From NCBI GenBank assembly GCA_025210265.1, contig JAOASD010000005.1, forward strand, positions 1 to 64,000: a DNA stretch of 64,000 nucleotides. The letters run 5' to 3'. The stretch comes from Pelagimonas sp. Lineage in GTDB: Bacteria > Pseudomonadota > Alphaproteobacteria > Rhodobacterales > Rhodobacteraceae. The notes under the pieces were generated by a model, which was given only the letters and a program-made list of their open reading frames with translations, searched no databases and was not told the origin of the DNA. The position numbers and the translations under genes are program-made. Shown here one piece after another: positions 35,263 through 45,404 of this stretch. Every line of letters begins with the position of its first letter. Within the stretch, counting starts at the first letter, position 1.

Positions 35263-35973
35263 TCAGGCTGTTGAGGTTGCAGGAAAAGTGCCAAGGGGCA
35301 TGTCCAGCCCGGTTGGCATCACGAAAAGCTCGATCTGGTCGCGCGAGAGGGTCCAGTGATCCTCGGCCAGCTGCGCGGCCTGCTGTTCATCGCCGGCCTC
35401 GATGGCGGCGATGATCTGGTCATGCTGCTGGCTGGCAATGGCCAGCGTGTCCTTCATCGCCGCAAGGTTGGGGCGGTAGAATGTCATGCCAATGCGGGCA
35501 TGGTCGATCAGCAGGCGCTGAAACGAGGGCAGCAGATAGACATTGGCCGCCATCTCGCCGGTGATGTCATGGAACAGGTTATTGGCCTGGGCGCGCTCGC
35601 TGGCCGATCCCGATGCCAGCGCGGCCTTGAAGTCATCCTGCGCCGCCTTCAGCGCGGCGATCTGATCCGGCGTGGCATTGCGCGCGGCCAACCGCATAAC
35701 AGCCCCGTAAATCATTGGTGCAGCAAGGAAAAAGTCGCGCAGCGTGGTGTAGGACAATTCCGACACCCGCGCCCCGCGATTGGCGCGCAAATCCAGATAG
35801 CCCGCCCCGGCCAGCTCGCGAAACACCTCACGCAACGGCGTGCGCGACAGGCCAAACGCCTCTGACAACGCGGCCTCGTCCAGGTCTTCGCCAGGGCGCA
35901 GCTGCAGGGTCAGGATCGCCGCCTTGAGATGATCCTCAAGGGCTGTGCGGCGGTGTTTGGATGAATCGGCCAT
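35263..35973 (-). CDS. GntR-family regulator (FadR/FCD type)
   Basis: ATG 35973 follows AGGAGCCATC; 236 residues. The winged helix-turn-helix is near the start (LDEAALSEAFGLSRTPLREV) and an FCD ligand domain fills the rest with metal-type His residues (NNLFHDIT, QQHDQI, EDHWTL). It heads the operon for the DapA-family, aldehyde dehydrogenase and FAD genes, and likely represses them in the absence of an organic-acid inducer. A palindrome 50 bp upstream is the probable operator. Confidence 0.9.
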   Translation of the reverse strand: MADSSKHRRTALEDHLKAAILTLQLRPGEDLDEAALSEAFGLSRTPLREVFRELAGAGYLDLRANRGARVSELSYTTLRDFFLAAPMIYGAVMRLAARNATPDQIAALKAAQDDFKAALASGSASERAQANNLFHDITGEMAANVYLLPSFQRLLIDHARIGMTFYRPNLAAMKDTLAIASQQHDQIIAAIEAGDEQQAAQLAEDHWTLSRDQIELFVMPTGLDMPLGTFPATSTA

Positions 35974-36020
35974 GATGGCTCCTTTGGCGGGCATCGTCGA
36001 TTCTGTGCATAACCTGAAAA

Positions 36021-36039
36021 TACACATTGTGTACACAGT
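36021..36039. promoter_or_regulatory. Candidate GntR operator
   Basis: Two overlapping dyads, TACACATTGTGTA (36021-36033) and TGTGTACACA (36028-36037), lie between the divergent GntR and GlxA-type genes. The pattern fits the short GT-N-AC palindromes bound by FadR-type regulators. Confidence 0.6.
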
Positions 36040-36105
36040 CAATTTTCAACATACTCCCCCAATCGCCATCCGGGCCATTCCCGCCAAACCAAAAAGGACC
36101 CCAGC

Positions 36106-37056
36106 GTGGACAGACCGCAGCATTTCGTGATCATTCTGGTCGAGGAATTCTCGCATATTGCTTTTTCCTGCGCGGTCGAACCGCTGCGCATCGCTAATCT
36201 TGCCAGCGGAAAAGAGCTTTACTCATGGTCACTTGCCTCTGAAGACGGCACACAGGCTGTCTGTTCCAATGGCACCGTGTCGCTGGTGGATCACGGGCTG
36301 GACGACCTGCCCCGCTGCGATCAGATTTTCCTGCTGTCCGGCATCAATATGAAGAATCACGTGACTCGTCCGATCCTGGCCTGCCTGCGGCGGGCGCGGT
36401 CGCGCGGCACAAATATCGGCGCGCTGTGTTCCGGTGCCTGGCTGCTGGCCAGCGCCGGGTTTCTGGATGGGATGAAAACCTCAATCCATTGGGAATATCA
36501 CGATGCATTTGCCGAGGAATTTCCCGACGTGCCGCTGGTGCGCAATGTTTTCGTTGCCGACGAAAAACACATGACCGCCTCGGGCGGGACCGCCACCGCC
36601 GACCTGATGCTGCACCTGATCGAACGCGACCACGGTCACGATCTGTCAGTCGCCGTCGCCGACAAAATGGTGTATAATGCCGTGCGCAACGCCACCGCCG
36701 AACAGCGCGTGTCGCTGCAATCGCGCAATGGGATGCGCAACGCCCATATGGTGCGGGCGATCCAGCGTATGCAGGCGGCGATTTCCGAACCGGTCTCGCC
36801 GTCGCTGATCGCCGAGGAAATCGGCATTTCCACCCGCCAGCTGGAACGCCTGTTCGGCAAATATCTGAACACCTCGCCCAAGCGGTTCTATATGGAGATG
36901 CGGTTGGAACGGGCGCGTAACCTATTGGTGCAGACAGAGAATTCCGTGACCGAGGTCGCCCTGGCCTGTGGGTTCGAAAGCGCCGGGCATTTTTCCCGCG
37001 TCTATCGCAGCTGCTTTGGCATCACCCCCAATAGTCAGCGCAACAGGATCGACTAG
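36106..37056 (+). CDS. GlxA-type AraC regulator
   Basis: GTG 36106 follows AAAGGACC; 316 residues. The N-terminal half is a DJ-1/PfpI amidotransferase-like domain (IGALCSGAWLLASAGFLDG, with the nucleophile-elbow Cys). The C-terminal half is a double AraC helix-turn-helix (PSLIAEEIGISTRQLERLFG, then VTEVALACGFESAGHFSRVY). This architecture is shared with GbdR and CdhR, which control glycine-betaine and carnitine use, so it supports a betaine-type role for the cluster. It is divergent from the GntR gene. Confidence 0.9.
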   Translation: MDRPQHFVIILVEEFSHIAFSCAVEPLRIANLASGKELYSWSLASEDGTQAVCSNGTVSLVDHGLDDLPRCDQIFLLSGINMKNHVTRPILACLRRARSRGTNIGALCSGAWLLASAGFLDGMKTSIHWEYHDAFAEEFPDVPLVRNVFVADEKHMTASGGTATADLMLHLIERDHGHDLSVAVADKMVYNAVRNATAEQRVSLQSRNGMRNAHMVRAIQRMQAAISEPVSPSLIAEEIGISTRQLERLFGKYLNTSPKRFYMEMRLERARNLLVQTENSVTEVALACGFESAGHFSRVYRSCFGITPNSQRNRID

Positions 37057-37063
37057 GCCCAGG

Positions 37064-38020
37064 CTATCTGGCCCCCCGCTCCTGCCCTCGCCCAATCGCT
37101 GGCCGCCCCCGCCCAACCGCCGCACGGCGCAGCATCCAATCCCGCACCAGCAGCGCGTTTTCAGACAGATCGCGCGATTTCGACCACACCAGATAAAACC
37201 CTTTGCCGGTATCCCAGCTCCAATCCTTTTTCGCCGCCAGCAGCCCCTGATCGACCAACGCATCGGTCAGGTGCCGCCAGCCAAAGGCAAACCCCTCCCC
37301 CGCCATGGCCGCGTGCAACACCAGCGCATAGTCATTAAAGCGCAACCCCCCTTCGGGCCGCGCCCCCGGCAAGCCAAAATGAGCAAACCAGGATCGCCAA
37401 TCCGGGCGCGACCGAACCGGTTCCTCCAGATGGATCAGGCGCTGGTGCAGCAGCCCCGGCAGGTTACGCAGCGTCACCGCCGAGGCCATGACACGCGGCG
37501 CGGCCACCGGGCAGATCCGCTCGGGTGCGATCAGGGCGGCGTGACACCCCTGCCAGCTGCCACTGCCATGGCGGATGGCCAGGCTGATCCCTTCACGGTC
37601 AATATCCGGGTCACGGTCAGAGCTTTGCAATCGCAGGTCCACACCGGGATGGCGGCTTTGAAATTCGGCCAGGCGCGGCATCATCCAATAGGTGTTGAAC
37701 GCCGTAGAGGCGCTGAGCGTGACATAATCCTGGCGTTGGGTTTGGCGAATCTGATGGCAGACACGTTCCAGCGATTCAAAACTGCGTGTCAGCTCCGCAT
37801 ATAGCGTTTCACCGGCATTGGTCAGTTCGATCGCCCGATGCTGGCGCAAAAACAAAGGCACCCCAAGCGCCTGTTCTAATTGCTTAATCGTGGCGCTCAC
37901 GGCGGGTTGCTGCACGTTCAATTCGCCCGCAGCACGGGTGAACGACCCGGTGCGTGCGGCGGCTTCGAAAACCGCGATATGGCGCGGTGAGGCCAGGATA
38001 TTCCAAAGTGGATGCATCAT
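37064..38020 (-). CDS. LysR-family regulator
   Basis: This 318-residue protein has the LysR helix-turn-helix (TGSFTRAAGELNVQQPAVSA) and a GcvA-like effector domain (YVTLSASTAFNTYWMMPRLA). It is divergent from the second MttB-family gene across 95 bp and probably controls it and the DMGDH-type gene. The C-terminus is Arg-rich (GRGRPAIGRGQERG). It converges on the GlxA-type gene with only 7 bp between stops. Confidence 0.9.
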   Translation of the reverse strand: MMHPLWNILASPRHIAVFEAAARTGSFTRAAGELNVQQPAVSATIKQLEQALGVPLFLRQHRAIELTNAGETLYAELTRSFESLERVCHQIRQTQRQDYVTLSASTAFNTYWMMPRLAEFQSRHPGVDLRLQSSDRDPDIDREGISLAIRHGSGSWQGCHAALIAPERICPVAAPRVMASAVTLRNLPGLLHQRLIHLEEPVRSRPDWRSWFAHFGLPGARPEGGLRFNDYALVLHAAMAGEGFAFGWRHLTDALVDQGLLAAKKDWSWDTGKGFYLVWSKSRDLSENALLVRDWMLRRAAVGRGRPAIGRGQERGAR

Positions 38021-38115
38021 TTCAGATTATCCAAAACATTGCTTTTTTCAAGCGTCACAACCCGGATCGCGCCCCCTAAGATCCGCATCAAAGCAGAGAG
38101 ACGAAAGGGCCAGAC

Positions 38116-39648
38116 ATGGCACGCAGAGCAACCTCACGGCGTCGCAGCGGGCAATCGGCGGCGGATCAGCGGACCGCGTCATCGGGGCCGGCCTATATCC
38201 GACGCGCCCTGCCATTTTTCGATCCGCTGGACGAAGAACAGCTGACCAAACTGGAAGCCCAGGTCGACTGGCTGATCCAGGATGTCGGCATTGCCTTTCG
38301 TGACGATCCCGAGGCGCTGGCCCTGTGGAAGCGCGAGGGCGCAACCATTGACGGTGACACCGTGCGCGCCGATGCGTCCTGGATCCGCGCGCTGTGCGCC
38401 AAGGCTCCCAGCCAGTTCACCCAGCTGGCCCGCAACCCTGCGCGCTCGGTCGTGATTGGCGGTGAAAACCAGGTTTTTGCCCCGATCTATGGCGCGCCTT
38501 TTGTGCGCGATCTGGAGGGCGGGCGGCGCTATGGCGACATGGCCGCGTTCCGCGATCTGGTGCGGCTGACCTATATGCTGCCCGGCCTGCATCATGGCGG
38601 CTTTGTCACCTGCGAGCCCTGCGATGTGCCGGTCAGCAAACGCCATCTGGACATGCTGTTTGCCCATATGACCCTGTCGGACAAACCCCATCTGGGCGCG
38701 ATCACCGAAATGAGCCGCGCGCAGGACAGCGTCGACATGGCCGAAATCGTGTTTGGTGCCGATGTGATGGCGGAAAACTGCGTGATCATGGGCAATGTGA
38801 ACACCAATTCTCCGCTTTTGGTGGACAAGGTCGTGACGGAATCCGCGCGGGTCTATTGCGGGCGCGGTCAGGGGCTGGTCGTGGTGCCCTTTATCCTGTC
38901 CGGGGCCATGGGGCCGGTCAGCACCGCCGCCAGCGTCGCCCAAGCCATGGCCGAGGCGATGATGGTCTGCGCCTACACCCAGCTGATCCGCCCCGGCGCG
39001 CCGTTTGTGCTGGGCAATTTCCTATCCTCTATGTCGCTGAAATCCGGCGCGCCGACCTTTGGGATGCCGGAGCCGGTGATGTCCAACTATGCGATTGGCC
39101 AGCTGGCGCGCCGCGCCGGGCTGCCGCTGCGCTGTGGCGGCTCGCTGACGGCCTCAAAGGTCGAGGATGCGCAGGCCGCCTATGAAAGCGCGGACAGTAT
39201 GCATTCGACCATGCTGGCAGGGGCGAATTTTGTGCTGCATTCTGCGGGCTGGCTAGAAGGCGGGCTGTGCACCGGGTTTGAAAAGCTGGTGATGGATGCG
39301 GACCGGCTGGGCAGCTATGTGAAACTGCTGCATCAGGGGCTGGACTGTAGCGACGACGCGCTGGCCCGCGACGCCTATGGCGAGGTCGATCCGGGCGGGC
39401 ATTTCCTTGGCTCGGCGCATACGATGCGGCATTATCAGGATGCGTTTTACGAACCGGCCCTGTCCGACAGTGAAAATGTCGAAAGCTGGGAAGAGGCCGG
39501 ATCGCAGGACATGCGCGCGCGGGCGCATACGCGCTGGAAGGCCATGCTGGCCGACTACCAGCAGCCCGAAATGGACCCGGCCACGCACGAGGCCCTGACC
39601 GCCTATGTCGCCAAGCGCAAAGAAGAGCTGCCCGATGCCTGGTACTAG
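38116..39648 (+). CDS. MttB-superfamily methyltransferase 2
   Basis: This 510-residue paralogue of the first MttB protein has the same signatures (VDWLIQDVGIAFRDD, MGNVNTNSPLLVDKVV, MSLKSGAPTFGMPE, VLHSAGWLEGGLCTG) but differs widely elsewhere, suggesting a different substrate. It is a non-pyrrolysine type with no internal amber codon. The first 25 residues are Arg/Ser-rich and probably disordered. A DMGDH-type gene follows after 92 bp. The two could act in series: the methyltransferase removes the first methyl of a quaternary amine and the dehydrogenase removes later ones. Confidence 0.88.
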   Translation: MARRATSRRRSGQSAADQRTASSGPAYIRRALPFFDPLDEEQLTKLEAQVDWLIQDVGIAFRDDPEALALWKREGATIDGDTVRADASWIRALCAKAPSQFTQLARNPARSVVIGGENQVFAPIYGAPFVRDLEGGRRYGDMAAFRDLVRLTYMLPGLHHGGFVTCEPCDVPVSKRHLDMLFAHMTLSDKPHLGAITEMSRAQDSVDMAEIVFGADVMAENCVIMGNVNTNSPLLVDKVVTESARVYCGRGQGLVVVPFILSGAMGPVSTAASVAQAMAEAMMVCAYTQLIRPGAPFVLGNFLSSMSLKSGAPTFGMPEPVMSNYAIGQLARRAGLPLRCGGSLTASKVEDAQAAYESADSMHSTMLAGANFVLHSAGWLEGGLCTGFEKLVMDADRLGSYVKLLHQGLDCSDDALARDAYGEVDPGGHFLGSAHTMRHYQDAFYEPALSDSENVESWEEAGSQDMRARAHTRWKAMLADYQQPEMDPATHEALTAYVAKRKEELPDAWY

Positions 39649-39740
39649 GCGCAACGCACAGATCCCCCCTTTCCCACACAGCCAGGCCACATGCATCGCC
39701 TGCGCAGCACACCGACCCTATATTGACCTGAGGAACCTCC

Positions 39741-42209
39741 ATGCCTGAGATCCAAAAAGAAGCCCCAACCGGCGGCAAACCCCTGCCCTCCCATGCCAAA
39801 GTTGTCGTGATCGGCGGCGGCGTTGTTGGCTGTTCGATCCTGTTCCACCTTGCCAAATTCGGCTGGAAAGACGCTGTCCTGCTGGAGCGGGACGAATTGA
39901 CATCGGGCTCCAGCTGGCACGCCGCTGGGCAGATCCACACCATCAGCTCGGACCCGAATATTTCGCGCCTGCAGAGCTATACAATTGATCTGTATAAGGA
40001 AATCGAGGAAACCTCGGGCCATAGTGTCGGGTTGCACATCACCGGAGGTTTCTATGCGGCCTCGACCAAGGAGTGGTATGACTACCTGAAACGCGAGCGG
40101 TCCAAAGCGCGCTATATGGGGCTGCATCAGGAATTTATCTCACCCCAGGAACTGGCCGAGCGCCACCCGCTGATCGACCCGAAACATTATCACGCCGCTC
40201 TGTGGGACGAACAGGATGGCGATGTGGATCCGTCTGGCGCGACCTATGCCTTTGCCAAATCCGCCCGCCACCACGGCGCGCAATATTTCACCCATTGCGG
40301 CGTGACAGCCATGTCCCAGCGCCCCGATGGCAGCTGGGATCTGACCACACCCAAAGGGGTGATCAATGCCGAACATGTGGTCAATTGCGGCGGTCTCTGG
40401 GCGCGCGAGGTCGGCCATATGTCGGGCATCCACCTGCCCGTTCAACCGATGGAGCATCACTATCTGATCACCGAAGCGATCCCGGAAATCGCAGAGCGCA
40501 TGACCAGCATGGGCGAGGCAGGTCGCCTGCCCGCGGGCATCGACTATGAGGCCAACATCTATTTCCGGCAGGAACGTCAGGGGATGCTGCTGGGCACCTA
40601 TGAGCCCAAATCGACCCCGTGGAAGGTCGAAGGCACGCCTTGGGATTTTGGCCACGAATTGCTGCAGCCCGATCTGGATCGCATCGCGGATCGGCTGGAA
40701 ATGTCCTTTGACCGCATCCCCGCCATCGGCAATGCGGGCATCAAGGACATGATCAACGGGCCGTTCACCTTTGGCCCCGATGGCAACCCGATGATCGGCC
40801 CGGTGCCGGGCATGAAAAATTACTGGGTCGCGGTGGGCGTCATGGCGGGCTTTTGCCAGGGCGGCGGCGTTGGCCTGACCATGGCGGAATGGATGATCGA
40901 TGGCGAGCCCTCGATTGATGTCTGGGCCATGGATGTGGCGCGGTTCGGCGAATTTGCCACCCCCGACTGGGGCACGATCAAATCGTCGGAAAATTATGAA
41001 CGCCGCTTTGTGATGACCTTCCCCAATGAAACCCTGCCCAAGGGGCGGCTGCAAAAGACCACCGCACTGCATGACCGGCTGGTCGCAAAAGGCGCTGTGA
41101 TGGATCAGGGCTTTGGCCTGGAAAACGCGCAGTGGTTTGCCGATGGCCCCGAGGACGCCCACGAAGACCCAACCTTCGAACGCAACCGGTCGTTTGACTA
41201 TGTCGCGCGCGAGGTCAAAACCGTGCAAGAGGCCGTGGGCGGCATCGAGATCGCCAATTTCGCCAAGCACGAATTTAAGGGCCCCGGCGCCCGCGCCTAT
41301 CTGGACCGCGTGCTGGCGGGTTATGTGCCCAAACCCGGCCGCCTGACCCTGACCCCGATGCTGACGGAAAAGGGCCGCCTGTACGGCGATCTGACCGTCG
41401 CCTGCCTGAGCGAAGACCATTTCATGCTGTTCGGATCCGGTGCCATGCAAGAGGCCCATCGCCGCTGGTTTGAACAGGATCTGCCGGCGGATGTGACCTA
41501 TGCCAATGTCAGCGATGACTGGCACGGGATCGCCCTGTCGGGGCCAAAATCGCGCGACCTTCTGGCCCGGATCACCCGCGAGGATGTCAGCGCCGAGGCG
41601 TTCAAATTCCGCGACCTGCGCCAAAGCTTTGTCGGCGGTGTGCCGGTGATCCTGAACCGGATCAGCTTTAGCGGCGAGCTGGGCTATGAAATCTACTGCA
41701 AACCGCAATACCTGCTGCGTCTGGCACAGTCGATCGAAGAGGCCGGTGCCGATCTGGGCTATCGCTGGTATGGCGCGCGGGCGCTGATGTCGCTGCGTCT
41801 GGAAAAGGGCTGGGGCGTCTGGACCACGGATTTCCGCCCCGATTTCAACGCGGTGGAAAGCGGCATGGATGCGTTCATCAACTGGAAGAAGGACTTTGTC
41901 GGCAAAGACGCCACACTGAAATTCCGCGAGGAGGGTGTGCAACAAAAACTGGTGACATTGACCATCGACGTCGAAGGTATTGATGTCAGCAATGACGAAG
42001 CGATCCTGAAAGATGGCGACGCGGTGGGGTACGTCAGCTCCGGCGGTTATGGCCACCGGGTCGGGGCGTCCATGGCCATGGGCTATGCCTCGGCCAAACA
42101 TGCCGCGCCGGGCACAAAGCTGCAGGTTGAAATCCTGGGCGAATTTTATGACGCCGAGGTGCTGGGCGCACCGGCCTATGACGCCAATGGGGCCAATATG
42201 CGCGCCTGA
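39741..42209 (+). CDS. DMGDH/sarcosine dehydrogenase-type FAD-GcvT fusion
   Basis: ATG 39741 follows GAGGAACCTCC; 822 residues. The N-terminal FAD domain has VVVIGGGVVGCSILFHLAKF and GSSWHAAGQIHT, where related enzymes flavinylate the His. A central FAO linker is followed by a C-terminal GcvT aminomethyltransferase domain (ISFSGELGYEIYC, WGVWTTDFRPDFNAVESG). The family oxidatively demethylates dimethylglycine, sarcosine or similar tertiary and secondary N-methyl compounds and passes formaldehyde to tetrahydrofolate. It fits as the second demethylation step after an MttB-type enzyme. The precise substrate is not determined. Confidence 0.9.
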   Translation: MPEIQKEAPTGGKPLPSHAKVVVIGGGVVGCSILFHLAKFGWKDAVLLERDELTSGSSWHAAGQIHTISSDPNISRLQSYTIDLYKEIEETSGHSVGLHITGGFYAASTKEWYDYLKRERSKARYMGLHQEFISPQELAERHPLIDPKHYHAALWDEQDGDVDPSGATYAFAKSARHHGAQYFTHCGVTAMSQRPDGSWDLTTPKGVINAEHVVNCGGLWAREVGHMSGIHLPVQPMEHHYLITEAIPEIAERMTSMGEAGRLPAGIDYEANIYFRQERQGMLLGTYEPKSTPWKVEGTPWDFGHELLQPDLDRIADRLEMSFDRIPAIGNAGIKDMINGPFTFGPDGNPMIGPVPGMKNYWVAVGVMAGFCQGGGVGLTMAEWMIDGEPSIDVWAMDVARFGEFATPDWGTIKSSENYERRFVMTFPNETLPKGRLQKTTALHDRLVAKGAVMDQGFGLENAQWFADGPEDAHEDPTFERNRSFDYVAREVKTVQEAVGGIEIANFAKHEFKGPGARAYLDRVLAGYVPKPGRLTLTPMLTEKGRLYGDLTVACLSEDHFMLFGSGAMQEAHRRWFEQDLPADVTYANVSDDWHGIALSGPKSRDLLARITREDVSAEAFKFRDLRQSFVGGVPVILNRISFSGELGYEIYCKPQYLLRLAQSIEEAGADLGYRWYGARALMSLRLEKGWGVWTTDFRPDFNAVESGMDAFINWKKDFVGKDATLKFREEGVQQKLVTLTIDVEGIDVSNDEAILKDGDAVGYVSSGGYGHRVGASMAMGYASAKHAAPGTKLQVEILGEFYDAEVLGAPAYDANGANMRA

Positions 42210-42325
42210 CCGCGCACCGGGTGGGGCGTCACGCGCGCCCTGCCCTTTCCCGTGAACGAATTTGCTTTTCAGCGGGCCATTTTTGCAGATATGCCTGTGG
42301 TGAAAGAATGTTTCCGAGGCGACAG

Positions 42326-42655
42326 ATGCATTACCTGATCCTTGCCGTGGCCGTTCTGGCCGAAACCATCGGCACCACGGCGCTGCAGGCCAGCCAGTCC
42401 TTCACCAAACCGCTGCCCTCGATCATCGTGGTGGTGGCCTATGCGGCGGCGTTCTACCTGCTGGGCATGGCATTGAAGTTCTTTCCCGTCGGCATCGCCT
42501 ATGCGATCTGGTCCGGGCTGGGCATCGTGTTGATCGCGGTGATCGGGCTGGTGGTGTTCGGCCAGCGTCTGGACTGGCCTGCGGTGCTGGGCATGGCGAT
42601 GATCCTGGCCGGGATCCTCGTGATCAACCTGTTCTCGAAATCCAGCCTGCATTAA
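42326..42655 (+). CDS. SMR-family multidrug/quaternary ammonium transporter
   Basis: ATG 42326 follows GAGGCGAC; 109 residues with four membrane helices. The conserved membrane Glu is in VAVLAETIGTTAL, and YAIWSGLGIVLI and the closing AMILAGILVINL are typical of EmrE/QacE-type antiporters. It exports cationic compounds in exchange for protons. Placement after the betaine cluster is suggestive because quaternary amines are potential substrates, but no shared operon is evident. Confidence 0.9.
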   Translation: MHYLILAVAVLAETIGTTALQASQSFTKPLPSIIVVVAYAAAFYLLGMALKFFPVGIAYAIWSGLGIVLIAVIGLVVFGQRLDWPAVLGMAMILAGILVINLFSKSSLH

Positions 42656-42781
42656 CCACGTTTTCGGGCATCCCGCCCCTATTTTGCGGGCAATTTAGCG
42701 CAGAGGCACAACAGCACTGGCCTTTCACGGCACTTCCCTATAGGCGACCCGCTATAGGATTCCCCGAACAGGCGAGACATC

Positions 42782-44599
<1,818 letters not shown>

Positions 44600-44623
44600 G
44601 ACGCGTCAGTTTTGACAAATGAG

Positions 44624-44660
44624 AGGCGGTGGGGTGATGATCCTGCCGCCTTTTCTTTTG
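44624..44660 (+). terminator. Rho-independent terminator of typA
   Basis: AGGCGG (44624-44629) pairs with CCGCCT (44646-44651) and TTTTCTTTT follows. Confidence 0.8.
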
Positions 44661-44750
44661 TAATGGAGGTGTGAGGGGGCGCTGCCCCCGCCGCCTTTGG
44701 CGGCTCCCCCGGAGGTATTTTCGCCAAGAAGAAGACCAGGGCGCGCGCAT

Positions 44751-44788
44751 AAAAAAAGGCGATGGTCGCTGGGATCCATCGCCTTTTT
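44751..44788 (-). terminator. Bidirectional terminator before lipoprotein gene end
   Basis: GGCGATGG (44758-44765) pairs with CCATCGCC (44776-44783), flanked by A7 on the left and T5 on the right, so it can stop transcription from both sides. It closes the leftward alaS-to-lipoprotein series. Confidence 0.85.
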
Positions 44789-44807
44789 GTTTTGAGTTTT
44801 CGCAGGG

Positions 44808-45086
44808 TCAGGCGCCGCTGCATTCCGCGCTGAAGGTCGACCCACCGTCGGCGGTACGCGCGAGGTCGATTTTGACGATGCGCTCTTTGGGGCGGTCACA
44901 GACGACACCAAAGGCATTGTTGCGCAGCTCTTCTTCGGTCCAGGCGGGGCCGGCGGTGCCGGTCACCATATTGCCGTCGCGCTTGATTGTGGCTTTGCTG
45001 CCTTCGACCCGGTTTGACGTTCCTTCACCGCCGGACATGCAGCCTGCAAGCGCCGCGAACAGGGCAAGAAAGACTATTTTCTTCAT
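44808..45086 (-). CDS. Small lipoprotein
   Basis: This 92-residue protein begins with a lipoprotein signal MKKIVFLALFAALAGC, lipobox LAGC with the modified Cys16. The mature part (TEEELRNNAFGVVCDRPKER, then STFSAECSG) has two Cys that may pair and no enzyme motif. It is probably anchored to a membrane facing the periplasm. It lies 24 bp after the DUF1330 gene on the same strand. Confidence 0.75.
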   Translation of the reverse strand: MKKIVFLALFAALAGCMSGGEGTSNRVEGSKATIKRDGNMVTGTAGPAWTEEELRNNAFGVVCDRPKERIVKIDLARTADGGSTFSAECSGA

Positions 45087-45110
45087 AGGATCTGGTCCTT
45101 AAATACGGGG

Positions 45111-45398
45111 TTACTCGGTGATCTCGACGATCACCAGATCGCGTTCAGACGCGCCGCGCGCGTGGTCCAACGCCTCTTGATATTCTGCGGAGTGATAGCA
45201 GGTTTCCGCCGCCTCGACCGAGGGGAAGCGCGCCACGACATTGCGGGCGCGGTCCGTGCCTTCGAGTTGGACATAGCGGCCACCGCGGGCGATAAACTCA
45301 CCGCCATGGGCGGCGATGGCCGGGCCGGCGAGCTTGGCATAGCGGCCATAGGCGTCGGCATCGGTCACGGTGACATGGGCGATCCAAAGTGCGGGCAT
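45111..45398 (-). CDS. DUF1330 family protein
   Basis: This 95-residue ferredoxin-like fold protein reads ALWIAHVTVTDADAYGRYAK, GGEFIARGGRYVQLEG and VVARFPSVEAAETCYHSAEY, standard for DUF1330. The dimeric alpha-beta-barrel fold is known; the role is not. It starts 6 bp after the alaS stop and is probably co-transcribed with alaS. Confidence 0.9.
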   Translation of the reverse strand: MPALWIAHVTVTDADAYGRYAKLAGPAIAAHGGEFIARGGRYVQLEGTDRARNVVARFPSVEAAETCYHSAEYQEALDHARGASERDLVIVEITE

Positions 45399-45404
45399 AG
45401 TGAA

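Noticed and set aside
32829..35414. 861-codon plus-strand open frame opposite the aldehyde dehydrogenase and DapA-family genes
   Set aside because: It spans two well-recognised genes on the other strand and has shadow composition.
40140..42101. 653-codon minus-strand open frame opposite the DMGDH-type gene
   Set aside because: His/Gly/Asp-rich shadow of a high-GC gene with no motif; the plus strand carries the full FAD-GcvT protein.
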